Source: Crossaster papposus
Taxonomy: Eukaryota; Echinodermata; Asteroidea; Velatida; Solasteridae
Assembly: GCA_037893245.1 (NCBI GenBank)
Contig: JBAIAA010001508.1
Location: forward strand, 17,085 to 81,084
DNA: 64,000 nucleotides
Direction: 5' to 3'
Shown: positions 8,916-24,466 of the stretch, in pieces
Position numbering within the stretch: the stretch's first letter is position 1
Layout: each line of letters starts with the position of its first letter
Made by a program: the position numbers and the translations under genes
Notes under the pieces: model-generated
The model's database searches: none
What the model saw: only the letters and a program-made list of their open reading frames with translations
Told to the model about the DNA's origin: nothing

Positions 8916-9909
8916 TGTGACTGTCTGATCTGTGTTACTAATTTAGTCAATATTCGTAGGTGGTAAAATCGTTCGGGTAGTGTTCCCGTCTTTACATTCT
9001 CCCTGACCTTAAAAGGAGAAATGAAGATCAACATTAACCTTCTGTTCTCGTCGCCTTTGAAAACAAATATGTGACTTGAAAAGGCATGACGGGGAAAAGT
9101 ATTTCTGTAGTATTTGGAGTTCTATTGTTTTACACCGTAGTAAAGACCGATTCGTTAGTTTTGCAATGATACCAAAAGTATTTATTTACATCATTTAATT
9201 AACATGATATATACAACATTGCAGGGCTGACAGTGCGCCGCCCAACCTAAGCGATCGAATTTTTAAAACCAACGAATAGCTTTGACCAAAACAATTATAC
9301 GCGTGCCCGCCAACAACGAAATTGACAAATGGGGGTCATTGTTAATTTAGCCTCAGTAAGTCACGTAGGAATTTGCAATGGCGAAACAGCCTTTTGTTAT
9401 TCAGCACCTGTGCGCGCAGTGGTTTTTGTTCATTCAGTCTCCATTACGAGAAGTAGTGGTTTCTTGTTTGATGTATGTTTAATATATGTGTTTGTCGTAT
9501 CTCTGTGCAGACAAATCCGTGACAGTTTTCAATGTGGTTTATGAGGGACGATCTGCGGCCAGCGTGGAGGCAGGTCAATCGGTAGGCAACAGGGACACAC
9601 CGTCGGGATAACAGAAATCGTCTGAGAAAGCAGGTAAGGTTTTTGGGTGCTTTGGGTTTTTGCTGTTATGATTTCATCGCTTAGATTGAAGACAGACAGA
9701 CAGACAGACCTCGTTCAAAAAATGTATCCCTGTCTTCACGAATCCAAAAATGGATGCGGTGCACTCAACCGTACAGTAAGTGTGTCGCGCGTGATTGGCT
9801 ACTTGGCGTGCTTCGGCCAATCCACCGGAACGCTATAACTAGTGCTGTCACCCCCCTCGTACGGCACTTTCACTGCAGATCGCAATCTACTGTCACCAAT
9901 TACTTCAAG

Positions 9910-10287
9910 ATGACTGGACGAGGAAAAAGCGGAAAAGCAAGAAGCAAGGCCAGGAGCAGGTCCTCAAGGGCGGGACTGCAGTTCCCCGTGGGTCGCGTTC
10001 ATCGATTTTTGCGAAGGGGCAACTACGCTGAGCGGGTTGGAGCCGGTGCACCGGTCTACCTGGCAGCCGTGATGGAATACCTGACCGCGGAGATCCTGGA
10101 GCTGGCCGGTAACGCAGCACGAGACAATAAGAAGACGAGAATTAACCCTCGACATCTGCAGCTTGCTATACGCAACGACGAAGAGCTTAACAAGTTGATG
10201 AGTGGGGTTACCATCGCGCAAGGCGGTGTGCTTCCCAACATCCAGCAAGTACTTCTGCCCAAAAAGGCCGCCAAAGTATCAAAGTAA
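9910..10287 (+). CDS. H2A: Histone H2A, copy 2
   Basis: Protein identical to copy 1 (3664-4041); the in-frame ATG at 9754 is again rejected as start. Confidence 0.99.
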   Translation: MTGRGKSGKARSKARSRSSRAGLQFPVGRVHRFLRRGNYAERVGAGAPVYLAAVMEYLTAEILELAGNAARDNKKTRINPRHLQLAIRNDEELNKLMSGVTIAQGGVLPNIQQVLLPKKAAKVSK

Positions 10288-10332
10288 TAGGCCTACAAAC
10301 AAATTACTTTGCCTCCACAAACAAAACCAAAA

Positions 10333-10371
10333 GGCTCTTTTCAGGGCCACCACATAGTTACAAGAGAGAAA
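10333..10371 (+). terminator. H2A copy 2 3' stem-loop (U-G) and downstream element
   Basis: Retains the U-G wobble stem seen at 4087. Confidence 0.95.
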
Positions 10372-11783
10372 CGCCGCTGTCTGTCTGTTCTTCATTTTTA
10401 AATAAAGTTTTAAAAGAGACAAATTTAGATAATACATGTGTAGATTTTAACTTTCACAGCCAAAGGCCCGCTGAGTTTGTTCAATGGCTTCGTTTATTTT
10501 TTAAAGAATCGCCTTCCCTTTTCCTGCTTATAAAAATATTAAGAAAGTGTTTTTTGTCATCCGGGCGCGCGTGCGTTTTAACTTGTATCCCGGCGACCTT
10601 CATATAAAAACTAGTTCATTAAATATGCAACGCGCGCACTGTGACTTCAACAAAGCAAAAATAAATACGCGCTGTGTCTGTACTCTATATATACATGTAC
10701 TACGCGTACTGTACAGTACATGCATGTTCAGTTTGTAAAAGTACGTGAATGATATTATACCCGCGACCCAGCACATCAAAATCAAGAATAAGTCGGAAAA
10801 AGACTTTCGGAGATATAAATATAATAAGATTGCAAATTCAATAAGCTTTTTAATGACATCCATCACAAGCCTTTAGCTCGGAAATTATTGGTTACGAGTT
10901 ACAGACTGGGGATGGCTATCAATAGAAAGCCTATGGAATTTCAAATGTTACTATGTACATATCGTGAATTGTCATTTCCCGCTTATTATTGATTTTGATA
11001 TCCTGGGTCACATTTTCATAGATTTAACAAAAACATTGGAAATGTGGTGAGTTGACACTTCGCGTGTGGTCTATTAGCTTTGTTTTCGTGTTCTGTCTTA
11101 CCTGGGCCCAATTTCATAACAAATGTAAGCACAACAATTTGCTTAGCATGAAACATTTTCCTTGGCCAAACTGAAGATTTCCGAACACGTTTTATTGACG
11201 GTCGTGAATTCTCGTTAACGTTCGCGACTACAATTTCGACGTCTGGGTGTACACAATTAAATGGTCAGGCCATAGAACCAGACTATTTTCACCGCCCACA
11301 AAGTGGGACATTTAGGTTCTGCTTAAAAACAAATAAACCGGCCTGAACGGTAAACGATCGAGGCGCGGTTGTGCCGAAGGGCGCCATCTATCGGCACGCT
11401 CGTACCGGCAGGTCTGTGTGTATTTACAGCGGCGAGGCGCAGTGCAGCATGGCGATAATTTTGATACCAGTCGCATTTTTCCAGATTTTCAAGTGACTTT
11501 TGGTTAAAAAAAATGAATTTGTAAAAGAATATTGTCGATGTGTATGAAAATGTGTTATGAAAACCCCCCAAGCTCATGAATATTGATGTAAATTAACGTG
11601 CCAAAAGTTGGTAATTTCTATAAACGGGTTTGCGTCGGGCTCTGTGAGAAGTCCTTTTCTTGACCCGAAATACACAAATTAGAAAAGTTAAAATAAGAAT
11701 ATTATTCGGATGAGAACAATGGGCGGGGGAATCAATTTGCATGCATAATTCCAGAGCGCCCTATTGGTTCAATGTCAATCGTT

Positions 11784-11974
11784 ATCGCTTCTCGGCCTTT
11801 TGGCTAAGATCATGTGTAGTATCTGTTCTTTTCAGCTTAATATCTGAAACGCTGTTCATCGAACAGCCAGTATATTAATCTGATTTTTGGATTTGGGCCG
11901 TGGAATAGAGGCTTGCCTCGTCCCGGCCATGGGTTGGCCCGGTATAGCAGTACATCCGGGATTCGGCCCACTCC
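11784..11974 (+). ncRNA. U2: U2 snRNA, copy 2
   Basis: No difference from copy 1 (5538-5728) noticed. Octamer at 11735. Confidence 0.96.
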
Positions 11975-12710
11975 CCTCGGGGAACATCAATTAATACAAA
12001 AACAGGTCTCGTCTATTATGTGTATTCCTATGTCGCCTCACTTTTACAAGTTCTTTCTTCGCTTTACTTCGTGGCTTTCTTATATTTGAACATTTCAATT
12101 TGTCTCAATTAAATAATTGTATGAAGACCGATCTCTTTGTTTTAGGTTGATTTCTGAAGAAAGGGAAAAACAACAACAACAAAAACAAACAAACAAACAA
12201 ACAAACAAACAAACAGATCCTCTGCGACTGGTTGTATTTTTTTTTGGCGAAGATGTATTAGATTTCTTTATCTTTTCCATATTTTTAGAAATTCATATGA
12301 TTTCATATAAATGTAGACTTTAAATGTTCTTTTTGTTTTTGGTCTTGTTTGTTTGAATTCCATTTTTGTTCTAAATACTGTATAGGTAATAATGCAGGGC
12401 CCTTTTTTATAGCTTTTTTTTTTGTAAGTGATAAAACCTCAAATACAATAAATAACAGTGCTTTTAACAGTTCAGTTTTTATGTTTGTATTTTAATGTTG
12501 CGATTATTCGTTTGCTTGCTTTCCTCTCTCTCTCTCTCTCGTTGACTGTTTATTTCTCCTCTCGTGTCGTTATTTCGGGAGGGAAACCTCTGCCACGATT
12601 TGTTGCTAGAGGGCGCCCTGACTTTCGTTTGCCTGGCGTGCTCCTATCGCGTCCGCGCATAGCAGTGATATATAATACACTGCCTCGCCCATTCAATCGA
12701 TCTAGTCTAG

Positions 12711-13058
<348 letters not shown>

Positions 13059-13093
13059 ATAGATGCATGATACATGCCATTTTCAAACCAAAC

Positions 13094-13131
13094 GGCTCTT
13101 TTCAGAGCCACCACGATTTCACAAAAAGAGA
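13094..13131 (+). terminator. H4 copy 3 3' stem-loop and downstream element
   Basis: As at 602. Confidence 0.95.
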
Positions 13132-13545
13132 TTGATTCCAGGTTTTAATTTGTGTGTACTCTGTTATTATTTGGGCATTGTCTCGCGGGATTCAGTGTGG
13201 ATTTTCCTCCCTGTGTCTATTAGTATTAAGGTTTTTTTCTTTTCGTTTATTGCCCGTAATTATTCCCGGGATGTCTTTATCGAAGACACGGCCCATTTGT
13301 TTATTTTGGTAGCTGGGGAAAATTAATTTGCTTGCAAAGTATCATGTACTCGTAGGTAATATTGACCGTATTGTTTCGGAGGGTAAATCAGTTGTGATCA
13401 GTGAAGCGTCCCGGCATGGTGTCCGAATTATCCAATCGGAAGACTGCCCATTGTTATACTTCAGCCCCAGGATGCTATTCTCTAGTCTTAAGAGACGGCC
13501 TGTTCGTTGATTTGGCATTCACTTCTTATCTACTCTCCATTCTGA

Positions 13546-13974
<429 letters not shown>

Positions 13975-14005
13975 GTCACAGCTGCGTGCGCAAAACTAAC
14001 CGAAC

Positions 14006-14042
14006 GGCCCTTTTCAGGGCCAATATTTTTTTCAAAGAGAGA
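14006..14042 (+). terminator. H3 copy 3 3' stem-loop and downstream element
   Basis: As at 1514. Confidence 0.95.
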
Positions 14043-14708
14043 TTCATTCCAATCGCGTTTTCTGTAGAGTTTTGAAAAGTTAAGTTTGGTTACTATAGGT
14101 AAATACGAATTTTAACTGGCCAGAGCTCCGGAGAACGGATTAATAAAATTAATCGGATTAGTCTCTTTCCATTTTGTTTGTTTGTCTGTCTGTCTCTTAT
14201 TTTTTGTTGTCCCCCCACCCCCCAAAATAAAAATAAAAAATTATTTTACTTTTAATACGGTAAAAAAGAAGAAGAGTAATTGCCTGGCCATGTACACAAT
14301 TGTTTATGCAGTCATTTTGTGTCATATTTTCGAAAACGGGAACTCTTCGTTACATTGGATGATACGCAAGTTTACCCGGCGTTTGGGGAAAAATAAATAA
14401 TGAGTGAAACCACACCGGATTGTTGGCCTCTACCGAATATAATAAAAAAGTGGATATTCTAAATTATTGTTTGTAATTGTTTGTTTCTTGGAGTTTTCAT
14501 TCGGATTCGGAAGGATAGCTTTTGCCCTCTGTGCGTGTGGCAAGCGCCAATGCATGTCACTTTGCACGCGTACATAATTCTTCACGCTTGGGTGATTGTG
14601 TGGACAATGCGTGTATGCCCAGAATCCTAGCGGGTACCATAAAAGTCGTCCCGGCATGCTTGACCTTCCATTCGATCGCACGATCACATACACTCATCTT
14701 CTCCAATC

Positions 14709-15077
14709 ATGGCTCCTAAAGTTAGCGGAAAAGGCCAGAAGAAGGCCGGCAACACCAAGGCTCCGGTCAGCACGAACAAGAAGAGGCGTCGGCGTCGCAA
14801 GGAGAGCTACGGCATCTACATCTACAAAGTCATGAAACAGGTGCACCCCGACACAGGAATCTCCAGCAAGGCAATGAGCATCATGAACAGCTTTGTCAAC
14901 GACGTGTTTGAGCGCATCGCCGGCGAATCTTCCCGCCTTGCCCACTACAACAAGAAGTCGACCATCTCAAGTCGTGAAGTGCAGACTGCAGTACGCCTAA
15001 TCCTCCCGGGAGAGCTTGCCAAGCATGCAGTCAGCGAAGGAACCAAGGCCGTCACCAAGTATACGACTTCAAAATAG
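14709..15077 (+). CDS. H2B: Histone H2B, copy 3
   Basis: Protein identical to copy 1; TATA-like CATAAAAG at 14638. Confidence 0.99.
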   Translation: MAPKVSGKGQKKAGNTKAPVSTNKKRRRRRKESYGIYIYKVMKQVHPDTGISSKAMSIMNSFVNDVFERIAGESSRLAHYNKKSTISSREVQTAVRLILPGELAKHAVSEGTKAVTKYTTSK

Positions 15078-15121
15078 GTTGACCGAGGGAGGAACAAATA
15101 ACACGAAAAACATAACCAAAC

Positions 15122-15161
15122 GGCTCTTTTCAGAGCCAACACAATTTAAAAAAAAAAGAGA
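15122..15161 (+). terminator. H2B copy 3 3' stem-loop and downstream element
   Basis: As at 2630. Confidence 0.95.
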
Positions 15162-16155
15162 TGTGACTGTCTGATCTGTGTTACTAATTTAGTCAATATT
15201 CGTAGGTGGTAAAATCGTTCGGGTAGTGTTCCCGTCTTTACATTCTCCCTGACCTTAAAAGGAGAAATGAAGATCAACATTAACCTTCTGTTCTCGTCGC
15301 CTTTGAAAACAAATATGTGACTTGAAAAGGCATGACGGGGAAAAGTATTTCTGTAGTATTTGGAGTTCTATTGTTTTACACCGTAGTAAAGACCGATTCG
15401 TTAGTTTTGCAATGATACCAAAAGTATTTATTTACATCATTTAATTAACATGATATATACAACATTGCAGGGCTGACAGTGCGCCGCCCAACCTAAGCGA
15501 TCGAATTTTTAAAACCAACGAATAGCTTTGACCAAAACAATTATACGCGTGCCCGCCAACAACGAAATTGACAAATGGGGGTCATTGTTAATTTAGCCTC
15601 AGTAAGTCACGTAGGAATTTGCAATGGCGAAACAGCCTTTTGTTATTCAGCACCTGTGCGCGCAGTGGTTTTTGTTCATTCAGTCTCCATTACGAGAAGT
15701 AGTGGTTTCTTGTTTGATGTATGTTTAATATATGTGTTTGTCGTATCTCTGTGCAGACAAATCCGTGACAGTTTTCAATGTGGTTTATGAGGGACGATCT
15801 GCGGCCAGCGTGGAGGCAGGTCAATCGGTAGGCAACAGGGACACACCGTCGGGATAACAGAAATCGTCTGAGAAAGCAGGTAAGGTTTTTGGGTGCTTTG
15901 GGTTTTTGCTGTTATGATTTCATCGCTTAGATTGAAGACAGACAGACAGACAGACCTCGTTCAAAAAATGTATCCCTGTCTTCACGAATCCAAAAATGGA
16001 TGCGGTGCACTCAACCGTACAGTAAGTGTGTCGCGCGTGATTGGCTACTTGGCGTGCTTCGGCCAATCCACCGGAACGCTATAACTAGTGCTGTCACCCC
16101 CCTCGTACGGCACTTTCACTGCAGATCGCAATCTACTGTCACCAATTACTTCAAG

Positions 16156-16533
16156 ATGACTGGACGAGGAAAAAGCGGAAAAGCAAGAAGCAAGGCCAGG
16201 AGCAGGTCCTCAAGGGCGGGACTGCAGTTCCCCGTGGGTCGCGTTCATCGATTTTTGCGAAGGGGCAACTACGCTGAGCGGGTTGGAGCCGGTGCACCGG
16301 TCTACCTGGCAGCCGTGATGGAATACCTGACCGCGGAGATCCTGGAGCTGGCCGGTAACGCAGCACGAGACAATAAGAAGACGAGAATTAACCCTCGACA
16401 TCTGCAGCTTGCTATACGCAACGACGAAGAGCTTAACAAGTTGATGAGTGGGGTTACCATCGCGCAAGGCGGTGTGCTTCCCAACATCCAGCAAGTACTT
16501 CTGCCCAAAAAGGCCGCCAAAGTATCAAAGTAA
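16156..16533 (+). CDS. H2A: Histone H2A, copy 3
   Basis: Protein identical to copy 1; TATA at 16080. Confidence 0.99.
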   Translation: MTGRGKSGKARSKARSRSSRAGLQFPVGRVHRFLRRGNYAERVGAGAPVYLAAVMEYLTAEILELAGNAARDNKKTRINPRHLQLAIRNDEELNKLMSGVTIAQGGVLPNIQQVLLPKKAAKVSK

Positions 16534-16578
16534 TAGGCCTACAAACAAATTACTTTGCCTCCACAAACAAAACCAAAA

Positions 16579-16617
16579 GGCTCTTTTCAGGGCCACCACA
16601 TAGTTACAAGAGAGAAA
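16579..16617 (+). terminator. H2A copy 3 3' stem-loop (U-G) and downstream element
   Basis: As at 4087, wobble retained. Confidence 0.95.
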
Positions 16618-18029
16618 CGCCGCTGTCTGTCTGTTCTTCATTTTTAAATAAAGTTTTAAAAGAGACAAATTTAGATAATACATGTGTAGATTTTAACTTT
16701 CACAGCCAAAGGCCCGCTGAGTTTGTTCAATGGCTTCGTTTATTTTTTAAAGAATCGCCTTCCCTTTTCCTGCTTATAAAAATATTAAGAAAGTGTTTTT
16801 TGTCATCCGGGCGCGCGTGCGTTTTAACTTGTATCCCGGCGACCTTCATATAAAAACTAGTTCATTAAATATGCAACGCGCGCACTGTGACTTCAACAAA
16901 GCAAAAATAAATACGCGCTGTGTCTGTACTCTATATATACATGTACTACGCGTACTGTACAGTACATGCATGTTCAGTTTGTAAAAGTACGTGAATGATA
17001 TTATACCCGCGACCCAGCACATCAAAATCAAGAATAAGTCGGAAAAAGACTTTCGGAGATATAAATATAATAAGATTGCAAATTCAATAAGCTTTTTAAT
17101 GACATCCATCACAAGCCTTTAGCTCGGAAATTATTGGTTACGAGTTACAGACTGGGGATGGCTATCAATAGAAAGCCTATGGAATTTCAAATGTTACTAT
17201 GTACATATCGTGAATTGTCATTTCCCGCTTATTATTGATTTTGATATCCTGGGTCACATTTTCATAGATTTAACAAAAACATTGGAAATGTGGTGAGTTG
17301 ACACTTCGCGTGTGGTCTATTAGCTTTGTTTTCGTGTTCTGTCTTACCTGGGCCCAATTTCATAACAAATGTAAGCACAACAATTTGCTTAGCATGAAAC
17401 ATTTTCCTTGGCCAAACTGAAGATTTCCGAACACGTTTTATTGACGGTCGTGAATTCTCGTTAACGTTCGCGACTACAATTTCGACGTCTGGGTGTACAC
17501 AATTAAATGGTCAGGCCATAGAACCAGACTATTTTCACCGCCCACAAAGTGGGACATTTAGGTTCTGCTTAAAAACAAATAAACCGGCCTGAACGGTAAA
17601 CGATCGAGGCGCGGTTGTGCCGAAGGGCGCCATCTATCGGCACGCTCGTACCGGCAGGTCTGTGTGTATTTACAGCGGCGAGGCGCAGTGCAGCATGGCG
17701 ATAATTTTGATACCAGTCGCATTTTTCCAGATTTTCAAGTGACTTTTGGTTAAAAAAAATGAATTTGTAAAAGAATATTGTCGATGTGTATGAAAATGTG
17801 TTATGAAAACCCCCCAAGCTCATGAATATTGATGTAAATTAACGTGCCAAAAGTTGGTAATTTCTATAAACGGGTTTGCGTCGGGCTCTGTGAGAAGTCC
17901 TTTTCTTGACCCGAAATACACAAATTAGAAAAGTTAAAATAAGAATATTATTCGGATGAGAACAATGGGCGGGGGAATCAATTTGCATGCATAATTCCAG
18001 AGCGCCCTATTGGTTCAATGTCAATCGTT

Positions 18030-18220
18030 ATCGCTTCTCGGCCTTTTGGCTAAGATCATGTGTAGTATCTGTTCTTTTCAGCTTAATATCTGAAACGCTG
18101 TTCATCGAACAGCCAGTATATTAATCTGATTTTTGGATTTGGGCCGTGGAATAGAGGCTTGCCTCGTCCCGGCCATGGGTTGGCCCGGTATAGCAGTACA
18201 TCCGGGATTCGGCCCACTCC
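18030..18220 (+). ncRNA. U2: U2 snRNA, copy 3
   Basis: No difference from copy 1 noticed; octamer at 17981. Confidence 0.96.
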
Positions 18221-18956
18221 CCTCGGGGAACATCAATTAATACAAAAACAGGTCTCGTCTATTATGTGTATTCCTATGTCGCCTCACTTTTACAAGTTCT
18301 TTCTTCGCTTTACTTCGTGGCTTTCTTATATTTGAACATTTCAATTTGTCTCAATTAAATAATTGTATGAAGACCGATCTCTTTGTTTTAGGTTGATTTC
18401 TGAAGAAAGGGAAAAACAACAACAACAAAAACAAACAAACAAACAAACAAACAAACAAACAGATCCTCTGCGACTGGTTGTATTTTTTTTTGGCGAAGAT
18501 GTATTAGATTTCTTTATCTTTTCCATATTTTTAGAAATTCATATGATTTCATATAAATGTAGACTTTAAATGTTCTTTTTGTTTTTGGTCTTGTTTGTTT
18601 GAATTCCATTTTTGTTCTAAATACTGTATAGGTAATAATGCAGGGCCCTTTTTTATAGCTTTTTTTTTTGTAAGTGATAAAACCTCAAATACAATAAATA
18701 ACAGTGCTTTTAACAGTTCAGTTTTTATGTTTGTATTTTAATGTTGCGATTATTCGTTTGCTTGCTTTCCTCTCTCTCTCTCTCTCGTTGACTGTTTATT
18801 TCTCCTCTCGTGTCGTTATTTCGGGAGGGAAACCTCTGCCACGATTTGTTGCTAGAGGGCGCCCTGACTTTCGTTTGCCTGGCGTGCTCCTATCGCGTCC
18901 GCGCATAGCAGTGATATATAATACACTGCCTCGCCCATTCAATCGATCTAGTCTAG

Positions 18957-19304
<348 letters not shown>

Positions 19305-19339
19305 ATAGATGCATGATACATGCCATTTTCAAACCAAAC

Positions 19340-19377
19340 GGCTCTTTTCAGAGCCACCACGATTTCACAAAAAGAGA
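19340..19377 (+). terminator. H4 copy 4 3' stem-loop and downstream element
   Basis: As at 602. Confidence 0.95.
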
Positions 19378-19791
19378 TTGATTCCAGGTTTTAATTTGTG
19401 TGTACTCTGTTATTATTTGGGCATTGTCTCGCGGGATTCAGTGTGGATTTTCCTCCCTGTGTCTATTAGTATTAAGGTTTTTTTCTTTTCGTTTATTGCC
19501 CGTAATTATTCCCGGGATGTCTTTATCGAAGACACGGCCCATTTGTTTATTTTGGTAGCTGGGGAAAATTAATTTGCTTGCAAAGTATCATGTACTCGTA
19601 GGTAATATTGACCGTATTGTTTCGGAGGGTAAATCAGTTGTGATCAGTGAAGCGTCCCGGCATGGTGTCCGAATTATCCAATCGGAAGACTGCCCATTGT
19701 TATACTTCAGCCCCAGGATGCTATTCTCTAGTCTTAAGAGACGGCCTGTTCGTTGATTTGGCATTCACTTCTTATCTACTCTCCATTCTGA

Positions 19792-20220
<429 letters not shown>

Positions 20221-20251
20221 GTCACAGCTGCGTGCGCAAAACTAACCGAAC

Positions 20252-20288
20252 GGCCCTTTTCAGGGCCAATATTTTTTTCAAAGAGAGA
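20252..20288 (+). terminator. H3 copy 4 3' stem-loop and downstream element
   Basis: As at 1514. Confidence 0.95.
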
Positions 20289-20954
20289 TTCATTCCAATC
20301 GCGTTTTCTGTAGAGTTTTGAAAAGTTAAGTTTGGTTACTATAGGTAAATACGAATTTTAACTGGCCAGAGCTCCGGAGAACGGATTAATAAAATTAATC
20401 GGATTAGTCTCTTTCCATTTTGTTTGTTTGTCTGTCTGTCTCTTATTTTTTGTTGTCCCCCCACCCCCCAAAATAAAAATAAAAAATTATTTTACTTTTA
20501 ATACGGTAAAAAAGAAGAAGAGTAATTGCCTGGCCATGTACACAATTGTTTATGCAGTCATTTTGTGTCATATTTTCGAAAACGGGAACTCTTCGTTACA
20601 TTGGATGATACGCAAGTTTACCCGGCGTTTGGGGAAAAATAAATAATGAGTGAAACCACACCGGATTGTTGGCCTCTACCGAATATAATAAAAAAGTGGA
20701 TATTCTAAATTATTGTTTGTAATTGTTTGTTTCTTGGAGTTTTCATTCGGATTCGGAAGGATAGCTTTTGCCCTCTGTGCGTGTGGCAAGCGCCAATGCA
20801 TGTCACTTTGCACGCGTACATAATTCTTCACGCTTGGGTGATTGTGTGGACAATGCGTGTATGCCCAGAATCCTAGCGGGTACCATAAAAGTCGTCCCGG
20901 CATGCTTGACCTTCCATTCGATCGCACGATCACATACACTCATCTTCTCCAATC

Positions 20955-21323
20955 ATGGCTCCTAAAGTTAGCGGAAAAGGCCAGAAGAAGGCCGGCAACA
21001 CCAAGGCTCCGGTCAGCACGAACAAGAAGAGGCGTCGGCGTCGCAAGGAGAGCTACGGCATCTACATCTACAAAGTCATGAAACAGGTGCACCCCGACAC
21101 AGGAATCTCCAGCAAGGCAATGAGCATCATGAACAGCTTTGTCAACGACGTGTTTGAGCGCATCGCCGGCGAATCTTCCCGCCTTGCCCACTACAACAAG
21201 AAGTCGACCATCTCAAGTCGTGAAGTGCAGACTGCAGTACGCCTAATCCTCCCGGGAGAGCTTGCCAAGCATGCAGTCAGCGAAGGAACCAAGGCCGTCA
21301 CCAAGTATACGACTTCAAAATAG
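20955..21323 (+). CDS. H2B: Histone H2B, copy 4
   Basis: Protein identical to copy 1; CATAAAAG at 20884. Confidence 0.99.
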   Translation: MAPKVSGKGQKKAGNTKAPVSTNKKRRRRRKESYGIYIYKVMKQVHPDTGISSKAMSIMNSFVNDVFERIAGESSRLAHYNKKSTISSREVQTAVRLILPGELAKHAVSEGTKAVTKYTTSK

Positions 21324-21367
21324 GTTGACCGAGGGAGGAACAAATAACACGAAAAACATAACCAAAC

Positions 21368-21407
21368 GGCTCTTTTCAGAGCCAACACAATTTAAAAAAA
21401 AAAGAGA
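21368..21407 (+). terminator. H2B copy 4 3' stem-loop and downstream element
   Basis: As at 2630. Confidence 0.95.
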
Positions 21408-22401
21408 TGTGACTGTCTGATCTGTGTTACTAATTTAGTCAATATTCGTAGGTGGTAAAATCGTTCGGGTAGTGTTCCCGTCTTTACATTCTCCCTGACC
21501 TTAAAAGGAGAAATGAAGATCAACATTAACCTTCTGTTCTCGTCGCCTTTGAAAACAAATATGTGACTTGAAAAGGCATGACGGGGAAAAGTATTTCTGT
21601 AGTATTTGGAGTTCTATTGTTTTACACCGTAGTAAAGACCGATTCGTTAGTTTTGCAATGATACCAAAAGTATTTATTTACATCATTTAATTAACATGAT
21701 ATATACAACATTGCAGGGCTGACAGTGCGCCGCCCAACCTAAGCGATCGAATTTTTAAAACCAACGAATAGCTTTGACCAAAACAATTATACGCGTGCCC
21801 GCCAACAACGAAATTGACAAATGGGGGTCATTGTTAATTTAGCCTCAGTAAGTCACGTAGGAATTTGCAATGGCGAAACAGCCTTTTGTTATTCAGCACC
21901 TGTGCGCGCAGTGGTTTTTGTTCATTCAGTCTCCATTACGAGAAGTAGTGGTTTCTTGTTTGATGTATGTTTAATATATGTGTTTGTCGTATCTCTGTGC
22001 AGACAAATCCGTGACAGTTTTCAATGTGGTTTATGAGGGACGATCTGCGGCCAGCGTGGAGGCAGGTCAATCGGTAGGCAACAGGGACACACCGTCGGGA
22101 TAACAGAAATCGTCTGAGAAAGCAGGTAAGGTTTTTGGGTGCTTTGGGTTTTTGCTGTTATGATTTCATCGCTTAGATTGAAGACAGACAGACAGACAGA
22201 CCTCGTTCAAAAAATGTATCCCTGTCTTCACGAATCCAAAAATGGATGCGGTGCACTCAACCGTACAGTAAGTGTGTCGCGCGTGATTGGCTACTTGGCG
22301 TGCTTCGGCCAATCCACCGGAACGCTATAACTAGTGCTGTCACCCCCCTCGTACGGCACTTTCACTGCAGATCGCAATCTACTGTCACCAATTACTTCAA
22401 G

Positions 22402-22779
22402 ATGACTGGACGAGGAAAAAGCGGAAAAGCAAGAAGCAAGGCCAGGAGCAGGTCCTCAAGGGCGGGACTGCAGTTCCCCGTGGGTCGCGTTCATCGATTT
22501 TTGCGAAGGGGCAACTACGCTGAGCGGGTTGGAGCCGGTGCACCGGTCTACCTGGCAGCCGTGATGGAATACCTGACCGCGGAGATCCTGGAGCTGGCCG
22601 GTAACGCAGCACGAGACAATAAGAAGACGAGAATTAACCCTCGACATCTGCAGCTTGCTATACGCAACGACGAAGAGCTTAACAAGTTGATGAGTGGGGT
22701 TACCATCGCGCAAGGCGGTGTGCTTCCCAACATCCAGCAAGTACTTCTGCCCAAAAAGGCCGCCAAAGTATCAAAGTAA
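22402..22779 (+). CDS. H2A: Histone H2A, copy 4
   Basis: Protein identical to copy 1; TATA at 22326. Confidence 0.99.
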   Translation: MTGRGKSGKARSKARSRSSRAGLQFPVGRVHRFLRRGNYAERVGAGAPVYLAAVMEYLTAEILELAGNAARDNKKTRINPRHLQLAIRNDEELNKLMSGVTIAQGGVLPNIQQVLLPKKAAKVSK

Positions 22780-22824
22780 TAGGCCTACAAACAAATTACT
22801 TTGCCTCCACAAACAAAACCAAAA

Positions 22825-22863
22825 GGCTCTTTTCAGGGCCACCACATAGTTACAAGAGAGAAA
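22825..22863 (+). terminator. H2A copy 4 3' stem-loop (U-G) and downstream element
   Basis: As at 4087, wobble retained. Confidence 0.95.
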
Positions 22864-24275
22864 CGCCGCTGTCTGTCTGTTCTTCATTTTTAAATAAAGT
22901 TTTAAAAGAGACAAATTTAGATAATACATGTGTAGATTTTAACTTTCACAGCCAAAGGCCCGCTGAGTTTGTTCAATGGCTTCGTTTATTTTTTAAAGAA
23001 TCGCCTTCCCTTTTCCTGCTTATAAAAATATTAAGAAAGTGTTTTTTGTCATCCGGGCGCGCGTGCGTTTTAACTTGTATCCCGGCGACCTTCATATAAA
23101 AACTAGTTCATTAAATATGCAACGCGCGCACTGTGACTTCAACAAAGCAAAAATAAATACGCGCTGTGTCTGTACTCTATATATACATGTACTACGCGTA
23201 CTGTACAGTACATGCATGTTCAGTTTGTAAAAGTACGTGAATGATATTATACCCGCGACCCAGCACATCAAAATCAAGAATAAGTCGGAAAAAGACTTTC
23301 GGAGATATAAATATAATAAGATTGCAAATTCAATAAGCTTTTTAATGACATCCATCACAAGCCTTTAGCTCGGAAATTATTGGTTACGAGTTACAGACTG
23401 GGGATGGCTATCAATAGAAAGCCTATGGAATTTCAAATGTTACTATGTACATATCGTGAATTGTCATTTCCCGCTTATTATTGATTTTGATATCCTGGGT
23501 CACATTTTCATAGATTTAACAAAAACATTGGAAATGTGGTGAGTTGACACTTCGCGTGTGGTCTATTAGCTTTGTTTTCGTGTTCTGTCTTACCTGGGCC
23601 CAATTTCATAACAAATGTAAGCACAACAATTTGCTTAGCATGAAACATTTTCCTTGGCCAAACTGAAGATTTCCGAACACGTTTTATTGACGGTCGTGAA
23701 TTCTCGTTAACGTTCGCGACTACAATTTCGACGTCTGGGTGTACACAATTAAATGGTCAGGCCATAGAACCAGACTATTTTCACCGCCCACAAAGTGGGA
23801 CATTTAGGTTCTGCTTAAAAACAAATAAACCGGCCTGAACGGTAAACGATCGAGGCGCGGTTGTGCCGAAGGGCGCCATCTATCGGCACGCTCGTACCGG
23901 CAGGTCTGTGTGTATTTACAGCGGCGAGGCGCAGTGCAGCATGGCGATAATTTTGATACCAGTCGCATTTTTCCAGATTTTCAAGTGACTTTTGGTTAAA
24001 AAAAATGAATTTGTAAAAGAATATTGTCGATGTGTATGAAAATGTGTTATGAAAACCCCCCAAGCTCATGAATATTGATGTAAATTAACGTGCCAAAAGT
24101 TGGTAATTTCTATAAACGGGTTTGCGTCGGGCTCTGTGAGAAGTCCTTTTCTTGACCCGAAATACACAAATTAGAAAAGTTAAAATAAGAATATTATTCG
24201 GATGAGAACAATGGGCGGGGGAATCAATTTGCATGCATAATTCCAGAGCGCCCTATTGGTTCAATGTCAATCGTT

Positions 24276-24466
24276 ATCGCTTCTCGGCCTTTTGGCTAAG
24301 ATCATGTGTAGTATCTGTTCTTTTCAGCTTAATATCTGAAACGCTGTTCATCGAACAGCCAGTATATTAATCTGATTTTTGGATTTGGGCCGTGGAATAG
24401 AGGCTTGCCTCGTCCCGGCCATGGGTTGGCCCGGTATAGCAGTACATCCGGGATTCGGCCCACTCC
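24276..24466 (+). ncRNA. U2: U2 snRNA, copy 4
   Basis: No difference from copy 1 noticed; octamer at 24227. Confidence 0.96.
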